The position numbers were made by a program, and so were the translations under genes. The notes beneath the pieces were generated by a model that did not search any database, was not told the origin of the DNA, and saw only the letters and a program-made list of their open reading frames with translations. Of a stretch of DNA of 64,000 bases, positions 1-11,672 are shown one piece after another. The stretch covers positions 744,001-808,000 of the forward strand of contig CM031556.1 of NCBI GenBank assembly GCA_018466975.1, written 5' to 3'. Numbering within the stretch: position 1 is the first letter of the stretch; each line of letters opens with the position of its first letter. The DNA is from Sparassis latifolia. Its lineage: Eukaryota > Basidiomycota > Agaricomycetes > Polyporales > Sparassidaceae.

Positions 1-450
1 GCAAAAAGGCTATAAAAATGTTACTAAAAAATGACTAGTATGCATTATAAAAAGACTCAGCCAAAAAATGGCTTCAAAATGATATTACTATGTTGTTTTG
101 CAAAAAGTATATAAAATATAAAAAATCACTAAAAATGACTAGTATGCATTCTAAAAGACTCAGCCAAGAAATGGCTTTAAAATGATGCTACTTTGTCATT
201 TTATGAAATTGATATAAAAACCTTACTAAAAAGTAACTAGTATGCATTCTAAAAGACTCAACTGAAAAATGGCTTCAAAATGATATTACTATATTGTTTT
301 GCAAAAAGTGTATAAAAATGTTACTAAAAAGTGATTACTATGCATTCCAAAAGAATTGGCTGAAAAATGGCTTCAAAATGATATTACTATGTCATTTTAT
401 AAAATCTATATAAAGACCTGACTAAAAAGTCGTTAATATTCATTCTGTAA
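1..450. repeat. Tandem repeat, ~100-115 bp unit
   Basis: At least four diverged copies of an AT-rich unit follow one another. Each contains the same ordered words: ACTAGTATGCATT, then AAAAGACTCAGCC, then ATGGCTTCAAAATGAT, then TTGCAAAAAG. Unit length varies by a few bases. The array touches the left edge of the window, so its full length is unknown. No coding potential is visible. Confidence 0.8.
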
Positions 451-492
451 GGATCACCTTCATAGCCTACTATGTCATGTACCTACTCCAAG

Positions 493-782
493 GTAACACT
501 GGATGCAATTTCCAATAAATTGGTGGGAGTACGTGAATATTATTTGAAAGATAGAGTGAATAAATTTAGTGTAAGTGGCACAGCTTACAAGAGACTTATC
601 TGAAAGTTATTTGAAACCTATTTTAAAGTAGAAATAACTTCATAATAAGTTTTTCATTTCTAGGATAACTTTCAGATAAGTCTCTCCTAAGCAGTGCAAC
701 TTACACTGAATTTATTCACTCTACTTTTCAAATAACTTTTGCATAGTCTCCCCAACTCATTGGAAATTGCATCCAGTGTAAC
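493..782. mobile_element. Palindromic foldback MITE-like element
   Basis: The first ~125 bp and the last ~125 bp are imperfect reverse complements. The outer ends read GTAACACTGGATGCAATTTC and its complement, and the inner part pairs GACTTATCTGAAAGTTAT with its complement. The short centre lies near 638. There is no room for a protein, so this is a non-autonomous foldback element. I could not fix a target-site duplication at the borders. Confidence 0.65.
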
Positions 783-1149
783 TATCTGATAGAAGCTTTT
801 TAGAATCTCAGATTCTATAGTCATGCTACAATTTTTGTGATATTTTTATAATTTTTCAGGATTTTATAATGTCTAGTAAGCTCCTACAATATCTTACTAT
901 ATACTTTACTAACCTTTAGCAAGTTGCTTAGTATTGTAATAACCTCATAATAGCCTGGTATGCCACCTAGTATTTATTTGTAAGGCCTTATAATAGTCTG
1001 AAAGGCCACCTAGTATCAGTTTGTAGGGGTCTTACAACAATCTACAATGTTATCTACTGAATTTATACCACCTAGAAACTATTAATAAGCTCCTTATAGT
1101 CTAATATATTCTCTACTGACTGCTAGTATGCCATATAATAATGTCTAGT

Positions 1150-2900
1150 AAGCATCCTAGAACCACTACAAAAAATGATGCAAGAAACTGTTACAAATGT
1201 GCCTGTCTACAAGGATCACTACAAACAATGACCCTAGAAACTGTTACAAATGTTTCTACAAGAATCACAATAAAAAATGTTACCAACGGCCTATAAAAAC
1301 CACTCCAAAAAAAGGTTACCAACATGCCTATAAGAACCACTACAAACAATGACACTAGAAAGTGTTACATATGTGCCTATATGAACCACTACAAAAAATG
1401 ACACTAGAAACTGTTGCAAATGTGCCTACAAGAATCACTACAAAAAATGTTACTAATATGTCTATAAGAATCACTACAAAAAATGACCCTAGAAACTGTT
1501 ACCAAAGTGCCTATACGAACCACTACAAAAAATGACACCAGAAACTGTTACAAATGTGCCTATAGCAAGGTATCTGTATACTCTATAGTATCAGTTTGTA
1601 TTGAGCTTACAATACTCTGTATATGTTACCTGATGTCACTTGTAAAAATCTCCAGTAACCTGCAATAGTGTCTAGTAATCTCTAGTAAATATCCTAGTAT
1701 GTGAGTTTATAAGGGCCTTACAATAGTTAGATATACCATCTAGTATCAGTTTATAAGATGCTTACAATAGTCTAGTATACCACTTAGTATCCATTGGTAG
1801 GGGCCTTACAGTAGCCTACAAAGGGATATATTGACTTCTAGCATGTTGTATAGTAACACTTCGTAAGCCTCCTACAATGCCTTATTATACTGTTTATTGG
1901 ATTCTAGTACACCCTCTAGAATCAGTTTGTAATGGCCTCATAATATTCTGATCATCTAGTTTGTGTTGTAGAGGCCTTATAATAGTTTAAAATGTCACCT
2001 AGTATGGGTTTGTAAAGACCTTACAATTGTTGTCATAGCCTGTACTTGTCCCAAAACTCCGAGCCTATAGTGCTTAAAAGCTGCCTTACAACAGTTACTA
2101 ATGAAGCTAATGACCTGGAAGTCAAGCTCTATAGTGGTCCCGGGTATACCGGCTCTTTAGTCCAGAAACAGAAGTGCTGACTTTGAACATTTATCTGCAT
2201 TTAGTAATTCTTCAGCCACCAGAGCGCTGAGAACGAAAAAGTGTCGATGCGCTCGATTTTTGGATCACTCGTTGTCCGCTCAAACCTTAACCAATTTAGG
2301 CAAGTCTCTTGCAACTGGTTCCCACACTTTCAGCCAAACTTGCAAGGCCTGTAGCTCACTCAATTCTACTCGGATTTTGATGAACCAAGTGGGCATTCCG
2401 ACCAGTTCTTTGAGCTGAATCTGATGGTACCACTTTCAGAACACAGGAATTACTTTCTGTGGTGCTACAATCCATTTTGACTGGAAGCACCTGTTTCTAC
2501 TCATCCAGCCAAACTTGCCAGGCTTGTAGTTCAGTCAATTCTGCTGGAGTTTGGATGAACACTGTAGGCATTCTGACTGGATTTTAAAGCTAAATCTGAC
2601 ACTGTCACTTTTAGAACAGCAGAATCACTTTCTGCAGTGCTACAATCCATTTTCTCTATTCTCTCCCACTTTTGCTTGTTTCTTCAAGGAAAACAAAATG
2701 TGCACTACATGTAAATAACAAGGTGCCCTGTATAACATGTTTATGTGCATTTTAGAGTCATTCGAAAATTTTCCTGGCATTTGTCCAATTTTCCTGCACT
2801 TCATGCTGAGCATTCTAATCTAAAACTGAGATATTTCAACCAGTTTTACTCAGATTTACTTGGTTTAAGAGAGCATTATACTCCATTTCCTTCACAGATT
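1150..2900. repeat. Left arm of a large inverted repeat
   Basis: This stretch recurs in reverse complement at about 12,650-14,330. At 1,150-1,570 it carries a satellite built on the words CCTATAAGAACCACTACAAA and GAAACTGTTACAAATGTG, spaced about 60-70 bp. At 2,335-2,660 it carries two direct copies (~175 bp apart) of a segment beginning CAGCCAAACTTGC; the right arm has one copy. At 2,780-2,880 it holds a further segment found inverted at 12,650-12,780. The arms are diverged and differ by indels. They could be terminal repeats of one large element or two independent insertions. Confidence 0.6.
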
Positions 2901-3209
2901 ACAATGATACTGCTTTTCATGTGTTGGAATTAGTATGTGCTTCTATAATTTCACTGACTATGATGCATTAGTTCTCTATGGCTGCTGTGGCACTTCTGTT
3001 GATCACTATTTGTGCAAGTCGCGCTGGTTTTCACTACAATCAGTTTGAAAGACCGACTGTATGCAAGCTGTAGTACAGTAACAACAGGCACTACAAAGTT
3101 TGTAGTTAAACCCTAGACCTAACCCAGGACTAGGTGCAGCCCATGCATACAAATTTGTATTGAAAAGTCATTCTCACGCATAGAGGCCGTTTCATCTGTC
3201 CCTCAGAAT

Positions 3210-4247
3210 TTGGCAGAAGTCCTATCCCATAAAGAACGATTCCTTCGTACCTCAGAAATCGTAACTATTTGCACACCTGTAACCATCTTCTCCCAAATCT
3301 ATGTTAATATTATATTTATGCCAGTTGCACATGAATACAAATATATTGTTGCAGCTAGAGACGACCTGACACATGCAGAAGGAAGGGCACTGAAGAAAGC
3401 AAATTTCAAGGAACTTTCTCAATTTTTCTGAGAAGAAATTATTTGCCAATATGGTCATATTAGAGAAGTTATTACAGATAATCGCCCTGAAGTTGCTGGT
3501 GCATTTGAGAAGCTTATGAAGAAATATGGAATTTCCCAGATAAAGATCTCACCTTATAACAAACATTCCAATGGTCTTGTAGAACAAGGACATTTTACTA
3601 TTTGGGAAGAAAATTTAAAAGACTGCAGAAATAATTTAAAAGACTGGCCCTCTAAAGTTCTGCATGCCTTTTTCACAAACAAGGTTACCACTCGACGATC
3701 AACTGGCTTTAGTCCATACTTCCTATTGTACGGAGTAGACCTGGTGCTACCATTTGACTTGACAAAAGCCACATTCATGATCAGTGGATTCAAAAGGGTC
3801 TATCCTCTGCTGAACTCTTCGCATTAATAATTCGCCAGCTGAAAAAGCATCCAGAGGACATACAAAGAGCATCAGTAGCCATCAAGAAGGCTCGACTACG
3901 ATCAAAGGCCCAGTTTGAGCAACGATTCTCACATTAGCTTCATACACGAAAGCTACAACCAGGAAATTTAGTATTAGTACGAAATTCACGACGAGACATG
4001 GGACTCACTGATAAATACCGCCCTCAATATCTTGGCCTCTATGAATATGTATGATGGAAGCAGAGTGATGCTTACATTGTAAGAAAACTCAATGGTACAC
4101 CTATTTGAAGAGCATATGCAGCATTCAGAATTTTGCCATACAATCCACATGCTGCAATTAATCTAGATCAAATTAAGATTGACGATCCTGAATCTGATCA
4201 AGATTCAAATGTGACATCAGAGTCTTCCGATGATTGGCCCTCTGATT
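3210..4247 (+). pseudogene. Gypsy-type retrotransposon integrase, decayed
   Basis: The reading frame resembles the integrase core of Ty3/Gypsy elements. The three acidic positions of the DDE triad can be placed: AARDDLT, ITDNRPE (where TDNG is usual) and GLVEQGH. The text continues into the region after the core with GFSPYFLLYG, a common motif in fungal Gypsy integrases, and then the C-terminal KLQPGNLVLVRNSRR stretch. An in-frame TGA at 3,429, a frame slip near 3,800 and later stops near 3,936, 4,051 and 4,108 show that it is dead. No protease, RT or RNase H lies directly upstream, so this is a fragment. Confidence 0.8.
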
Positions 4248-4420
4248 AGACGATTCCACATGTCCCGCTCCTTCTCCATTAGGAAACTCCATGCAATCTC
4301 AGCACTTTTGCAAGCGATCAATTTTCAGCTCATGCACACCCGCTACTTGCTCATTTCTTTGCACTACACTAAGTTGCTCTCCTTTTCATTTGATCTTCCT
4401 CCTCATTATGATGACCGATT

Positions 4421-5314
4421 TTGACTCCAAACGTGCTATACTCGGTATTGTCATCCTTTCTGCACAGGTTCACTATCACTGAAGTTCACCAATTCCCATT
4501 TGATCGACGCCCACTCATAGATCATCAACTTCTTTCCTTGTACCTTAACCCGCTGCACATAACCTACGACTTTGATGCTGAAGCACAAGGCTTTAATCTC
4601 TACCCTTATCCTACTCCGATGTCAGCAGTTCAGTATCCACTTGGTGCAATGTGCACTGATGCCGTCACATCATGTGTGATGTTTTTCACCAATATTCTGT
4701 GAACAACTCGCAACAGTCATCTTCATGTCTCTGGATGGATTACAGAGAACTCGCCTGCTAAGAATGGCGGATTATGCATCAAACCTTCATCGCTCATTGT
4801 CTCCATGGCATCGGAGTACCTTAAGCTTCCACCACTTGTCAAATGGATTTTGTGACTACCTGTTACCCTTGCAAACCTTGTTTTACCTTGGACATAAAAG
4901 TACATATCTTTTTCCACAACGAGAACATTGTATTTCAAGTGTGGGGTGGTTGACACACACAATTTGTGTCTCACATAAAGATTCTACCCTACACAGGAAG
5001 ATCTCCATGTGTAACTTGCAAGAGCAGCAAATGGGAAAGGACAATGCCAACCTTTCCTCAAGATATATTGCACCTATATGCCAACAGCCCTCAAGGACGA
5101 GTACATCACATGAGACACCACGATCCCATCCATTGGCACATACATCGCCTTTACCTCTCTTTACAGTCGCTCGATGTAGGCAATCCCCCCATTCTCATCA
5201 GCACAAGATCTTGCTTGGTCCCCTTTCCCTATTCTCAGAATTGTTGTTCATCCGCTGAGCAGACTATCAATAGACTTCACTTGTCGAGGAGTAGATTGCG
5301 GAGAAGAGAAATAT
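4421..5314 (+). pseudogene. Decayed ORF downstream of the integrase, unassigned
   Basis: One frame can be followed for about 300 codons with roughly eight scattered stops, starting from a 93-codon open stretch at 4,421. The composition (RRPLIDHQ, GFNLYPYPTP, PLGAMCTDAV) is protein-like, not random AT-rich DNA. It begins about 170 bp after the integrase ends and is on the same strand, so it may be an extra 3' ORF of the same retroelement. I do not recognise a domain. Confidence 0.35.
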
Positions 5315-6239
5315 GAGATGAAGACACTGAGTTTGATTGAAGCATAGGGAATTGTGTTTGTATCCTTTCGCTATTATCGCCAGTCATACTTTTAGTTACA
5401 AGTGCTCAGTACGCAGTTTGTTATGCTTTGTAACTTGTCAAAATCTTCCATTGATTCTATTTGTTATTTGCTGTATAAATAAGTACAACAATAGTCTAGC
5501 TATTGTTTCCATGCATTTATTATCCTAAGACAATAGCCTACTATTCATAACACTAAGAACTATTGTTCCTATTGATTCAAGTGACTATTATTTTTATTGA
5601 TTTACTTAGCTATTGTTTATCTTCGCTATTGTTTCTATTGAACCTTCTGGCTATTGAACACCCTTTTTAGTGTATTTTATGAACAACCTATTGTTACATA
5701 GGCAATTGTTCATCCTTCTATGATTCTTTTCCATTGTTTCTGTCTATTATGCTTTGGACCTTATTGTCCTAATTTTTTCACAAGTTTTAGTATATGAAGA
5801 CCTCTGACTGAGACATAAAAATCAATATACTGATATTCACATACAACCACGTGCCAAGCAATCAAGTACTACTAAGTAAAGTAGTAAAGTCTCTGTCTAA
5901 GTCACCAGTAGTTTATAAGTACATAATGTTGTACTTATTGGATTACAAAGTCTATTGCCCAAGTCTCTAAGTCTATAAGTCTTAAGGTCTGATATCGGAG
6001 TTCGTGTACTCATATCAGTCAACTCTACTGAAGCCAGTATTTTATCCAAGAAGGGTATTTACTACTTTGTTCTTATTTCTAACACCTAATTTACTTCAGT
6101 AATAACTGAGATACAATCTGACTTAAGACCAGTCCGATTATCTCAGGATTTGTGGAGATTTGAAGTCTCGCTTGACACCTGACATTTTTATTAAATCACC
6201 CAAGTTGTACATCACTCTGAACATGTTTGTCCTAAGTGC
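5315..6239. other. AT-rich gap, no gene seen
   Basis: There is no supported gene. From 5,530 to 5,760 the word CTATTGTT recurs many times in an irregular low-complexity tract. The rest is unstructured AT-rich DNA. Confidence 0.5.
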
Positions 6240-6546
6240 AATAGTGCATTGCTTGATAATTTAGAATATGAGTCTTTGCCAAATTTTCAGTGTTTCATCA
6301 CCAACAGTCTGCAGATTAACTGGGAATCTGAGTTAGAATTGCAGAATCAGAAGTATAGACTTTGTGGTATAGTTTATTATGGTGGATTTCACTTTACTGC
6401 ACATATCATTACAAAGACTGGTTTAATGATGAGATTACAACTGGGCAGACTTGTATATTAGAGGGACAACTAGCGAGTATGGATTCAACAGCACTAACAA
6501 AGTGTAGATCAAAGATTAGTTCTGTTGGTGTATATGTTAAAGCATG
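6240..6546 (+). pseudogene. USP-like protease C-terminal module, relic
   Basis: A CxxC pair is followed by about 40 residues, then YRLCGIVYYGGFHFTAHI and, after a one-base frame slip near 6,415, WFNDEITTGQTC and a tail ending at a stop near 6,546. The same order and spacing occurs in the fuller copy at 15,885-16,400. The shape (Y.L.GI.Y.G..HFT....., then W[FY]ND) matches the C-terminal His/Asp box region of ubiquitin-specific proteases (peptidase C19). No Cys box is present upstream, so this is a 3' fragment. Family membership is inferred mainly by comparison with the other copy. Confidence 0.55.
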
Positions 6547-6653
6547 ACTGTATTAGATTGTAACATAGCAAAATGTATATTTAATTATAAAATGTACAAC
6601 TATAATACTTTTGAATGATGAGTGCAAAAAAGACTAAACACATATTACAAGTG

Positions 6654-8768
6654 CACTTCAGGGTACCCTTCTGACCTAGTTCTTAGCTTCAACATAATCT
6701 ATATTGTGTAGTGGCTAAGAGCCTCTCAGGTGTCAGACAGACCATGGTACCAATACATGTCCCAGGGCATTATATGGGATTACCCAGGGCAAAGGCAGGG
6801 CAAAGGCTGGTCCAATGGCACAATTATTATATGGGATGTCCTATAGTACTACAGCATTGATATTTATATTCCAGTATTACTGGTTGTCCCATGGTGCCAG
6901 GGGTACATAGGGATGTCCCACTATTAGTAAAAGATGTATTTTTAGGCTATTGTATGGTAGTTTTTTTATACTTTGTTCTACAATCATATTGTATAAGCTC
7001 TAATTATAAAAACAGTGACTAGAATACTGTAAATAAGTGCCTTATTTGCACTTTATATATGGTGAAATATTTATAGAAAGCAGGATATCCCATATCAAGT
7101 ATTGTGTATGCATTTGTAATGTTATAAAGACTATATTAGCATTTATAACAACTTCATTAGCTCGTGTAACAACTAAGACAGGTCAAACAACAATGTTTAT
7201 TCTCGTGTTTTGAAATCAATTTTACATTTTCTGACATAATGTTCAGACTAACATGATATAATCTTTGGCATATAGTATGTATCATAGCTATACTACAACT
7301 TTCACCAAGTGTCTCAAGAAATAGAACTACTCAGTCTACTAATATACTAGCAAAGGAGATATATTCTTGTCATGTCTCCTATCATATACTGTATTTGAAT
7401 GAAAAAAGAAAGGCATTTGACCTAAGACTTCAGTCAAGTTACGCTCAGAAATGCATTCACTGAATGACACCTTTGTATTATGGAATGTCCCTTTATGTGA
7501 TGCGATATCCCTTGTAAGGACCTGTCACTCTTAAATCTTAGTAATTTAACTGTTAGTATAAATCTCTAGATAATTATAGTAGTTAAATAGAAACTTCAGG
7601 CTAAAGAAGAGACTAAATATCTGTGAATCTTAAAATAACATCTTAGGATGTCCTTAAAATGGGAGATCCCACCTTATATAATATGCAAATAAAGTGCTTG
7701 TTTATATCACTATAGTCACTGTTTTTATAATTAAGGCTTAGATAATATGATAGTGGAATAAAGTATAAAAAAACTACTATACAATAGCCTAAAAATACAT
7801 CTTTTACTAATAGTGGGACATCCCTATGTACCCCTGGCACCATGGGACAACCAGTAATACTGGAATATAAATATCAATGCCCTAGTACTATAGGTGAGGA
7901 GGGGCAATCCCTGTTGGTGTCACAGTGGCTGACTAAGCAGCACGTCACTGAAATGTGGCTGAAAAAGTGACGCTTTGGCAATGCCTCAGTGAAGCTTGAA
8001 GCTGCTCATCAACGCTCGAGTAATGTCTTCCGACCCCACTCCCATCCTGTATTGCTAGAATTCAAACAGTAGTATTAGTTGCTGTGTCAATGTTATCATC
8101 TGAGAGCAGAAGCCTGCACTAAAAATCCCTGTATGGGTGACAGAGTCATTTGTTACATGCCTGACATGCAGATGACATAACACACTGTAAACTTATCCAG
8201 CCATTGCATGTCAGGGAGATAAGATATTCAGAACATCAATATCTAGACATGTACGTATGGCTTTAGCTCAATTTTTGTTTATCACCAAGTTACAGCCTGA
8301 ACAGCTGCACTACACAGGGTGATTACATGAGCACATGCCTGTAAGTTCAGTAAAACTACAAACTTTCCAAATTCCATACGAGAGATTGTAGATATACCAA
8401 TTCTCTACAAGTTCTACATACAAGGTGAGGCAAAATTCTGTGATCTACAAGCTGAATTTGACGTGCATGACAGGCAGTGTTCTGAGGACCGAGTTTTCAG
8501 CCACAATTTCATTGCCGAAGGGTGCCGCACAATATGTGCAAACAAAACTTCTCTGGCGCGGATTGCCCCTCCCCACTATAGGACATCCCATATAATAATT
8601 GTGCCATTGGACCAGCCTTTGTCCTGCCTTTGCCCTGGGTAATCCCATATAATGCCCTGGGACATGTATTGGTACCATGGTCTGTCTGACACCTGAGAGG
8701 CTCTTAGCCACTACACAATATAGATTATGTTGAAGCTAAGAGCTAGTTCGAAAGGGTACCCTGAAGTG
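6654..8768. mobile_element. Long foldback element with ~400 bp inverted arms
   Basis: The left arm (6,654 to about 7,060) and right arm (about 7,655 to 8,768) are reverse complements with few differences, apart from a 683 bp insertion in the right arm (7,893-8,575). The outer ends read CACTTCAGGGTACCCTT and its complement. Diagnostic inner words are CATGGTACCAATACATGTCC and ACTGGTTGTCCCATGGTGCC, each present in both orientations. The ~590 bp loop shows no coding potential. This is probably a non-autonomous foldback DNA transposon. Its own target-site duplication is not evident because the right side is followed by another copy of the end. Confidence 0.75.
7893..8575. mobile_element. Nested 683 bp DNA element with CTATA duplication
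   Basis: It interrupts the right arm of the foldback element exactly where the intact left arm reads GTACTATAGGACATCC in complement. The insert is flanked by CTATA at 7,888-7,892 and 8,576-8,580. Its ends are near-perfect inverted repeats: TGAGGAGGGGCAATCC at the left against TGGGGAGGGGCAATCC in complement at the right. No transposase is seen, so it is non-autonomous. The duplication could also be read as 4 bp (TATA). The family is unassigned. Confidence 0.8.
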
Positions 8769-8915
8769 ACCCTATCTATACCCTGGGCAATCTCACAGAA
8801 TGCCTTGGGACATAATAGGTACCATGGTCAGTCTGACACTTAAGAAGCTCTTAGCTATGACATACTATAGAAGATCTTGTTGCTAAGAGCTAGGGATAAA
8901 GGGTACCCTGAAGTG
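8769..8915. repeat. Second, diverged copy of the foldback terminus
   Basis: Directly after the right end of the foldback element, another ~147 bp repeats its terminal region in the same orientation, from a CCCTGGGCAATC word to a final GGGTACCCTGAAGTG. It is clearly more diverged than the first copy. It forms the border with the retroelement fragment that begins at 8,916. Confidence 0.7.
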
Positions 8916-11307
8916 CAGTCGGACAAAATTTTCTGGATACTGGGTAGAGGATGGACATCTGGAATAGTGTTAGCATTAAGAACATGGTAATTGTTTACCT
9001 AACGAGGCAGAGCCGCGGGTCTGCTTTGGGAATGAGGAAGCAAGGACTGGCATGGAGAGAGGAAGAAGGGTGCATGTGGCCAGCAGTGAGGTGCTGAGTA
9101 AGTAGGGTTTTCTAAGCCTCACGGTACTTCTTAAAACAATCATATTGTTAGCGTGTGATGACCATGTTGGGGTCCTTGAGATGGAAGCGGTGAAAAACAT
9201 CAGTGGGGAGGTAATCAAGATGGTGAATGTCATCAGGGAAGCAGTCGGTGAACTGATTTTTCATTGTGGTGTTCTCATGGGATAAGGTCTCTTGATACGC
9301 TAAGTCTTCAATGTGGTCGGGGACAGCCGCTATAGTAGATGTGGTAGAGAAGGTCACAGTAGAATCCAGGAGAGGCTGCGTGTGAAGGAGGAGATCACGC
9401 ATAAGATCACGGTGTTGTGCGAGTTGATTATGTGCAGCGAGGTCGTGTGCCTCAGTGGTATCGTGGCGGCATTCTCTGAGGCTATGGAGATTGGGAGGTG
9501 TAGATTGTGGTGTAGATTATGGTGTTATAGGCTGCATGATATCGTGGTTGGAGATTTTGTTGATTAAGATACCAGCCTCGACATCAGCAATGATGTGATT
9601 ACATTTCAAGAAAGGTTACCAAAAATGACAGGGATACTGAGAGAAGGAATGACAATTGCATGACAAGTAATGGACATCCAAGAAGAATCTTTGGTGCTTA
9701 TGCATAGCTTCACTCACTCAGTTGAATTTCGTTGCTCTAGGTCCCATGCATCACCAAGCGGAAAGGGTTTAGCGAGAGTGTGGTGATGGAGGCCAAGCTG
9801 GGTTGCAAGGGAGTCTCTAATCAGAGCTGCCGGAGATCCAGAGTCAATTAGCATAGAGATCATCAAAGGAGCAGTGGAATGGGAGAGAAGGAAGCCATGC
9901 CAGAGGATATGGGGAACAGTAAAGTCAGCGAGAATGCACTTATTACCCTCAGAGTCAGTTCCGGAGCCAAGTATACTGGATGTGAGGGCCAAGGGAGAGT
10001 AGGCATTGATGACAGCAACATAGTTGTCATCAAGGTCAGTGTTGTTGGGAACAGTAGAGACGACAGTGACGGTGTTGTCGAGCGTCTTTGCATTAAAATC
10101 GGGGAAGAGATGGCCACATTTCTTGAAGGCATCTCTGACATTGCTCGTTAAGGTGGTGTAGGAGGCTGCATTCAGGAATCCTTTCATACAGTCACTTGTG
10201 CGACACTTGACAAAATGGTGACAGCATTTGAAGCAGCTGAAGAATTTCTTAAGGAGTTCGCACTCTTTGTTGGTGAGGGGACTGAGGCGAGTGGATTTGG
10301 TGATAGCAGAGGAAGAGGAGGAAACAGGTTTGGGAGTCGGTTTAAATGAGGAAAATGGACAAGTAGTGGCAGGTGGGATGTGGCAATTACTGTGAAGGAA
10401 ACGCTCAATTTCTTTCATGCGGCGATGCTTGTTAGCGCGGTGTTCATTGTCCATCCTTTCAGTCCTTGTAGTACTTAATAGATTTGAAGGAGGGTTTCTG
10501 GCAGGCGAGGCACGTAGGAGTGTATTTTGCTTTTCGATGGCGACAATACAGTCTTCAAGAGAGTTGTTGTCATCGTGCATCATCCGTATTAGCACAATGA
10601 GTGCCTTGTCCTCCCAGCCAGTGGGAGCACATGAGTTTGATGAAGTCATCCCAGGAGACAGTTGTAAGTGTGGAGGCATTGGTCATTATTCAATCGCGGA
10701 TAAGCTCATCTTGCATTCCTCCGGTGATGTGGGAGACCTTGTCAAGGTCAGCAATGGATTTGCACTTGAAATATTCAAGACAAGCGACTTCCCACTGTAG
10801 GAGGAGGGAAGGAGTGAGCTTGCTAGATGTGATGGAGGGGGGGTGTTTGATGGAAGACTGCAAGATGGTGGCAAGAGGGCGGAAGGGCATAATTGAAATG
10901 GGTGCAGGTGGGGTATATCCGCTAGAATTGGAGGATGAGGAGGATGAATCAGAAGGAAGATGGGAATGTGGTGTAACAGGAACAGTGACAGATGGGGATG
11001 GAATGACAATGGGGGGAACTATATGTGGTGGGGAAGATGATGTGTTGTTCTGGGTGAAGTGCCCAGCAACGATGGAGGCAGTATTAAGTGCTTCACTCAG
11101 ACTGTCAATGTCAGATTCGGTGAGATCCAATAGTGATGATAACACATTTATCGTGGGTGTCTGACTACGTTCAACAGAGGTGTCATCGAGAGATAGCAAT
11201 GGAAGAATAACCTGAGAGAGACGTGATCGAGAATACATTCTCAGAGGTTTGGGAATGGATGGCGAGCGACGGTGAAAAGACAGTTTGGGAAAATGGAAGG
11301 GTTGCAC
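8916..11307 (-). pseudogene. Gypsy gag-protease-RT fragment, decayed
   Basis: Reading leftward from 11,307, a Ser/Pro-rich gag N-ter runs to 10,690. A frame slip follows, and a second open stretch (10,679-9,714) carries a CCHC-like knuckle (CFKCCHHFVKC) and an aspartic protease core with the active triplet D-S-G (LIDSGSPAALIRDSLATQ). Beyond that, in several frames with stops, come linker sequence and the start of reverse transcriptase (YLPTDVFHRF, PCFLIPKADP, NANTIPDVHPLPSIQKILSD). The RT stops at 8,916 where the foldback end begins. The catalytic YxDD box, RNase H and integrase are absent here. The integrase fragment at 3.2-4.2 kb is on the other strand and need not be the same copy. Confidence 0.8.
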
Positions 11308-11672
11308 TCTTTAGGATGAAGTGATTTGCATGAAGTTCAAAAAAAAGTGGAAGCCGGGCGCGTAGTGGCCGGCAACACTCAGATCAGACTTCGATAGAAC
11401 AGGCGCAAGATATCTTCGTTGCCATGATGGTAAAGAGTCAGTAAACTACCGGGGAACATGTGTGTAACTATACGTACCTCTGTTGCCATGATGGTAAAGA
11501 GTAAAGAGGCAATGAAGGTTCGAACATAAGATAAACACTGTCACTGGATAAGGAAGAAGAACTAAACAAATATGTCGCATCTGTGTAACGGAGTTCAACA
11601 TAGCTGATAAGATCTTTATCTTATCTGTTCACCCTCACAACTCACTCTTCTCGCACTTTTTTTACTTTGTAG

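Noticed and set aside
1150..1570. CRISPR-like array
   Set aside because: Repeats are diverged, the spacing is continuous with no unique spacers, and the genome is eukaryotic; this is a satellite.
3210..11307. Integrase (3.2-4.2 kb) and gag-RT (8.9-11.3 kb) as one retrotransposon
   Set aside because: They are on opposite strands and separated by a foldback element and a USP relic; without LTRs they cannot be joined.
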